Below are positions 6,128-8,187 of a stretch of DNA of 8,187 nt, in pieces. This DNA comes from Sulfurimonas sp. GTDB lineage: Bacteria > Campylobacterota > Campylobacteria > Campylobacterales > Sulfurimonadaceae. Under the pieces are notes generated by a model. That model was not told the DNA's origin. It saw only the letters and a program-made list of their open reading frames with translations, and searched no databases. Positions within the stretch are counted from its first letter, which is position 1, and each line of letters starts with the position of its first letter. The position numbers were made by a program, and so were the translations under genes. The stretch is taken from positions 1-8,187 of the forward strand of contig JAGHAW010000123.1 in NCBI GenBank assembly GCA_021161305.1, given 5' to 3'.

Positions 6128-6261
6128 AAGAAATTAGCCTCACACTTATGGGTTAGCATGAGACCAATATTTCTAATTTTAAGGGAGTGTCCAAAAGAGA
6201 TTTTTCTTTCTCTTTCTTAATCACTATTATAAAGATAAAAAGTGTAGATTTAGTGTAGAGC
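6128..6261. other. Short convergent intergenic region
   Basis: This gap lies between the convergent CNNM and chemoreceptor genes. It holds no credible gene. Besides the terminator-like stem at 6194-6215, there is a short direct repeat AGTGTAGA (6241-6248 and 6252-6259) close to the chemoreceptor stop. Confidence 0.6.
6194..6215. terminator. Possible bidirectional terminator between convergent genes
   Basis: AAAGAGA (6194-6200) pairs with TCTCTTT (6209-6215) around an 8-base T-rich loop. It is placed where both convergent units must end. The stem is AT-rich, so strength is doubtful. Confidence 0.35.
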
Positions 6262-7593
6262 TTAGGCTAACACTTCATTCATGTCTACATCTTGACCAAC
6301 TTCATGAGCTAAAGTGTCCATAAGAGCAAATAAAGTATTTGAATGTTCTTCAGCATCTTGAAATCTTTTCATAATCTCATCTTTAGATTTGTTTTTGGCC
6401 ATGCATCCACCACTTAAAGCACAATCTAAGTTTTCATTTATAAGATTATGAAATTGTTGATGATGTGTTTCGAGTTTTTTAAATGAGGTATTATTCCCAA
6501 AAAGCTTCTGTCCGGTACTATAGTACCAAAGACCAAGACCACAATGTTTATAATCATCTTTAAGATCCTCGGTTACGGTGCTGTTTACAACTGCAGAGTA
6601 AGCTTTTGACTTAAAGAGTATATGATGAATTTTGTAGTTAGATAAAAATAGTGCGAAACTACTTTGATTTGATGAAGATGAAGTAGTTTTCATATCTATG
6701 GTCAAAGTTCCCATAGTAGTTGAGAAAGTATTCATAGTGTTATTTGCACTATTGGCAATATCGCTAATAGTTGATGCATTTTCAGAGATACCACTTGATT
6801 GCTGTTGAAGATTTTGTATAGTTATGCTTATCTCTCCAGTTGCTTTAGCAGTTCTCTCTGCCAGTTTTCTGACCTCATCAGCAACAACAGCAAAACCTCG
6901 TCCATGTTCTCCAGCTCGTGCTGCTTCTATGGCTGCATTAAGTGCTAACAGGTTTGTCTGGTCTGCAATATCTTTTATAAGACTTACAACAGTTGAGATG
7001 TCATTTACATTACTATTCATCTGTTCAATTGCTTCAGTAGTATCACTGACAAGTTCACGAAGAGTTGAGATCTCTGTTGCTGTTGTTTCAACTGCACCGT
7101 AAGTCTCTTCGGCAGAGCTAGAAGCCTTGGTGGTAAGCTTAGTGACTTCCATAAATGCTTCTTCTGTTTTGTTTATATCAGAAGTAATAAGGTCAAGGTT
7201 TCCTTTCATTCCACCATTAAACTCACCAAAAGCAGATGAGAGTTGTCCCATAAGTTTATATCTTTCATTTGCCTTCATGGAAGCTACAGCTTTTTGTATG
7301 GCATTTGCTGTTTCTTTAAACTCTCCATGAAGTCCTTCGGGGAACATACTTCTATACATTTTACCTTCACTAACTGCTTGTATGGTAAAACGGGTCTCTC
7401 TTAGGATAACTTCCATCTGGTCAAGAGAGTTATTTATATTCCATGCAATAGCTTCTAAAGGAGTTTCATTCTTATATAAAATCACACGACCGGTAAGTTT
7501 ACCATTTTGTATATCTTTTAAAACTGTTGAAATTTTATTTATTAACTCATCTTCATCATTTTGAGTGCTGTCAAATATTGAAAATAGACTCAT
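6262..7593 (-). CDS. Soluble methyl-accepting chemotaxis protein with CZB zinc domain
   Basis: A 443-residue cytoplasmic chemoreceptor with no membrane segment. Residues 15-108 contain two HAMP-like units (IQNGKLTGR...TPLEAIAWNINNSLDQME, and VSEGKMYRS...GEFKETANAIQKAV). Residues 130-305 form the antiparallel coiled-coil signalling domain with the conserved tip IADQTNLLALNAAIEAARAG (209-228), followed by GRGFAVVADEVRKLAERT, which contacts CheA/CheW. Residues 316-395 form a CZB domain with likely zinc ligands His324, Cys351 (HCGLGLWYYSTG), His378 and His382 (ETHHQQFH). CZB domains sense oxidants, pH or zinc in relatives such as H. pylori TlpD. No C-terminal methylation-tether pentapeptide is seen. 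The start ATG overlaps the PAS gene stop (ATGA), with AAGGAG 7 bases upstream. The PAS protein likely supplies its sensing input. Confidence 0.93.
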   Translation of the reverse strand: MSLFSIFDSTQNDEDELINKISTVLKDIQNGKLTGRVILYKNETPLEAIAWNINNSLDQMEVILRETRFTIQAVSEGKMYRSMFPEGLHGEFKETANAIQKAVASMKANERYKLMGQLSSAFGEFNGGMKGNLDLITSDINKTEEAFMEVTKLTTKASSSAEETYGAVETTATEISTLRELVSDTTEAIEQMNSNVNDISTVVSLIKDIADQTNLLALNAAIEAARAGEHGRGFAVVADEVRKLAERTAKATGEISITIQNLQQQSSGISENASTISDIANSANNTMNTFSTTMGTLTIDMKTTSSSSNQSSFALFLSNYKIHHILFKSKAYSAVVNSTVTEDLKDDYKHCGLGLWYYSTGQKLFGNNTSFKKLETHHQQFHNLINENLDCALSGGCMAKNKSKDEIMKRFQDAEEHSNTLFALMDTLAHEVGQDVDMNEVLA

Positions 7594-8138
7594 AGAGTTG
7601 CTCCTTTTTGAAGGTTGATAACAAGTTCATCATATTCAACCTTGTGTTCTTCTAAAAAGCTACCTAGAAGTTTTGCCGAAGCATCCATACCACCACTTTT
7701 CTCTGCGTCACAAAGCTGTTTATAGATAGGAACTATCGTGTCTATGGCACTTTGTGGAGGCTTTCTTCTAATAGAAGTGTAGCTGACAATTTTCCCTGAT
7801 GAATCTATGTCTGGTGTTATATATGCTAAAACCCAGTAATATCCACCATCAGCACATAAGTTTTTTACAAAACCAAAAAACTCTTTTTTGTCCCGAATTA
7901 AATCCCAAAGAACTTTAAAAGCTATACGAGGCATATCTGGATGGCGTATAAGATTGTGATTCGCACCAATCAGGTCAGCTGGAGGATAACCAGCCATTTT
8001 TGCAAATATCTCATTGCAGTAGATAATTTTACCTTTAGTATCTGTTTTTGAAACTATAAAGTCATCATCACCAAGTTTTTTTTCGCTATTTGTGATGTTC
8101 TTGGGAGCATCTTGTTTTGACAGGTTTTTTCTAGACAT
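7590..8138 (-). CDS. Aer/CetB-like PAS redox sensor protein
   Basis: A 182-residue cytoplasmic protein with one PAS domain (about residues 25-128). The core NLIRHPDMPRIAFKVLWDLI (62-81), followed by FFGFVKNLCADGGYYWV (87-103), closely matches the FAD-binding PAS of E. coli Aer and Campylobacter CetB, so an FAD-based redox or energy sensor is expected. Residues 129-182 are a helical tail (SAIDTIVPIYKQL..., FLEEHKVEYDELVINLQKG) without membrane or signalling domains, probably the contact surface for a partner. ATG 8138 has AAGGAG 8 bases upstream (plus-strand 8147-8152). The gene overlaps the chemoreceptor start by 4 bases, so the two are translationally coupled and presumably act as one receptor. 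FAD is inferred from family resemblance. Confidence 0.9.
   Translation of the reverse strand: MSRKNLSKQDAPKNITNSEKKLGDDDFIVSKTDTKGKIIYCNEIFAKMAGYPPADLIGANHNLIRHPDMPRIAFKVLWDLIRDKKEFFGFVKNLCADGGYYWVLAYITPDIDSSGKIVSYTSIRRKPPQSAIDTIVPIYKQLCDAEKSGGMDASAKLLGSFLEEHKVEYDELVINLQKGATL
7601..7606 (-). promoter_or_regulatory. Ribosome binding site of the chemoreceptor, inside the PAS gene
   Basis: On the minus strand this reads AAGGAG, 7 bases before ATG 7593. It fixes the chemoreceptor start at the ATGA overlap and allows both coupled and independent initiation. Confidence 0.75.
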
Positions 8139-8146
8139 TGAAACAA

Positions 8147-8152
8147 CTCCTT
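8147..8152 (-). promoter_or_regulatory. Ribosome binding site of the PAS gene
   Basis: On the minus strand this reads AAGGAG, 8 bases before ATG 8138, and confirms that start. Confidence 0.7.
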
Positions 8153-8173
8153 AAATTTTTAAATAATGCGTTA

Positions 8174-8179
8174 AGTATA
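8174..8179 (-). promoter_or_regulatory. Possible -10 box for the PAS-chemoreceptor operon
   Basis: On the minus strand this reads TATACT, which would place a transcript start about 30 bases before the PAS ATG. Any -35 element would lie beyond the window, and a sigma-28 promoter cannot be judged. This is a weak call based on one hexamer. Confidence 0.25.
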
Positions 8180-8187
8180 TCAATAGT

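Noticed and set aside
6241..6259. Direct repeat AGTGTAGA twice at 11-base spacing
   Set aside because: Only two 8-base copies near a gene end; too short to separate from chance and with no linked feature.
6824..7102. Plus-strand open frame of 92 codons opposite the chemoreceptor tip
   Set aside because: It is the complement of the highly conserved chemoreceptor hairpin; Ala/Ser-rich artefact.
8076..8083. Eight-base A/T homopolymer in the 5' part of the PAS gene (possible slippage or phase variation)
   Set aside because: An A8 run is common in AT-rich genomes and encodes an ordinary Glu-Lys-Lys stretch; Campylobacterota phase variation typically uses longer, often G/C, tracts.

Overview
The window looks like chromosomal DNA of a low-GC, probably marine or sediment Campylobacterota bacterium, most likely Sulfurimonas-like. 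This rests on the AT-rich, Lys/Glu/Ile-rich proteins, the tight gene packing, and a flavin-type PAS protein paired with a soluble CZB-domain chemoreceptor, a style common in that group. Genus placement is inference. All recognisable genes look intact; I see no mobile element, CRISPR array, rRNA or tRNA.

Layout. (1) Positions 1-1349, + strand: the end of a fatty-acid/polyene-type biosynthetic gene set. It contains a possible tail of an upstream gene, an acyl carrier protein starting with TTG, and a small hot-dog-fold dehydratase-like protein. A secreted Bax-like glucosaminidase follows at a spacing of 8 bases. (2) Positions 1350-3617, + strand: a new transcription unit that probably starts at an extended -10 promoter. 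It encodes a lipoprotein with a C-terminal caspase-like (C14) protease domain, overlapping by one base a secreted LPP20-like/DUF4384-like protein. (3) Positions 3637-6127, + strand: two magnesium-related membrane proteins, MgtE and a CNNM/DUF21-CBS protein. They are separated by 112 bases that hold a 10-bp perfect hairpin. (4) Positions 6128-6261: a short convergent intergenic region. (5) Positions 6262-8138, - strand: a two-gene sensory operon, an Aer/CetB-like PAS protein followed by a membrane-free methyl-accepting chemotaxis protein with a zinc-binding CZB domain, coupled by an ATGA stop/start overlap.

How the parts work together. The ACP and hot-dog protein probably serve acyl-chain or aryl-polyene assembly together with genes to the left of the window. 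The caspase lipoprotein and its DUF4384 partner are both predicted to be exported and form the least-understood and most interesting unit; a role in envelope proteolysis or stress is inference. MgtE and the CNNM protein could handle Mg2+ entry and exit. The PAS and chemoreceptor proteins together form what looks like one energy/redox-taxis receptor split into two polypeptides.
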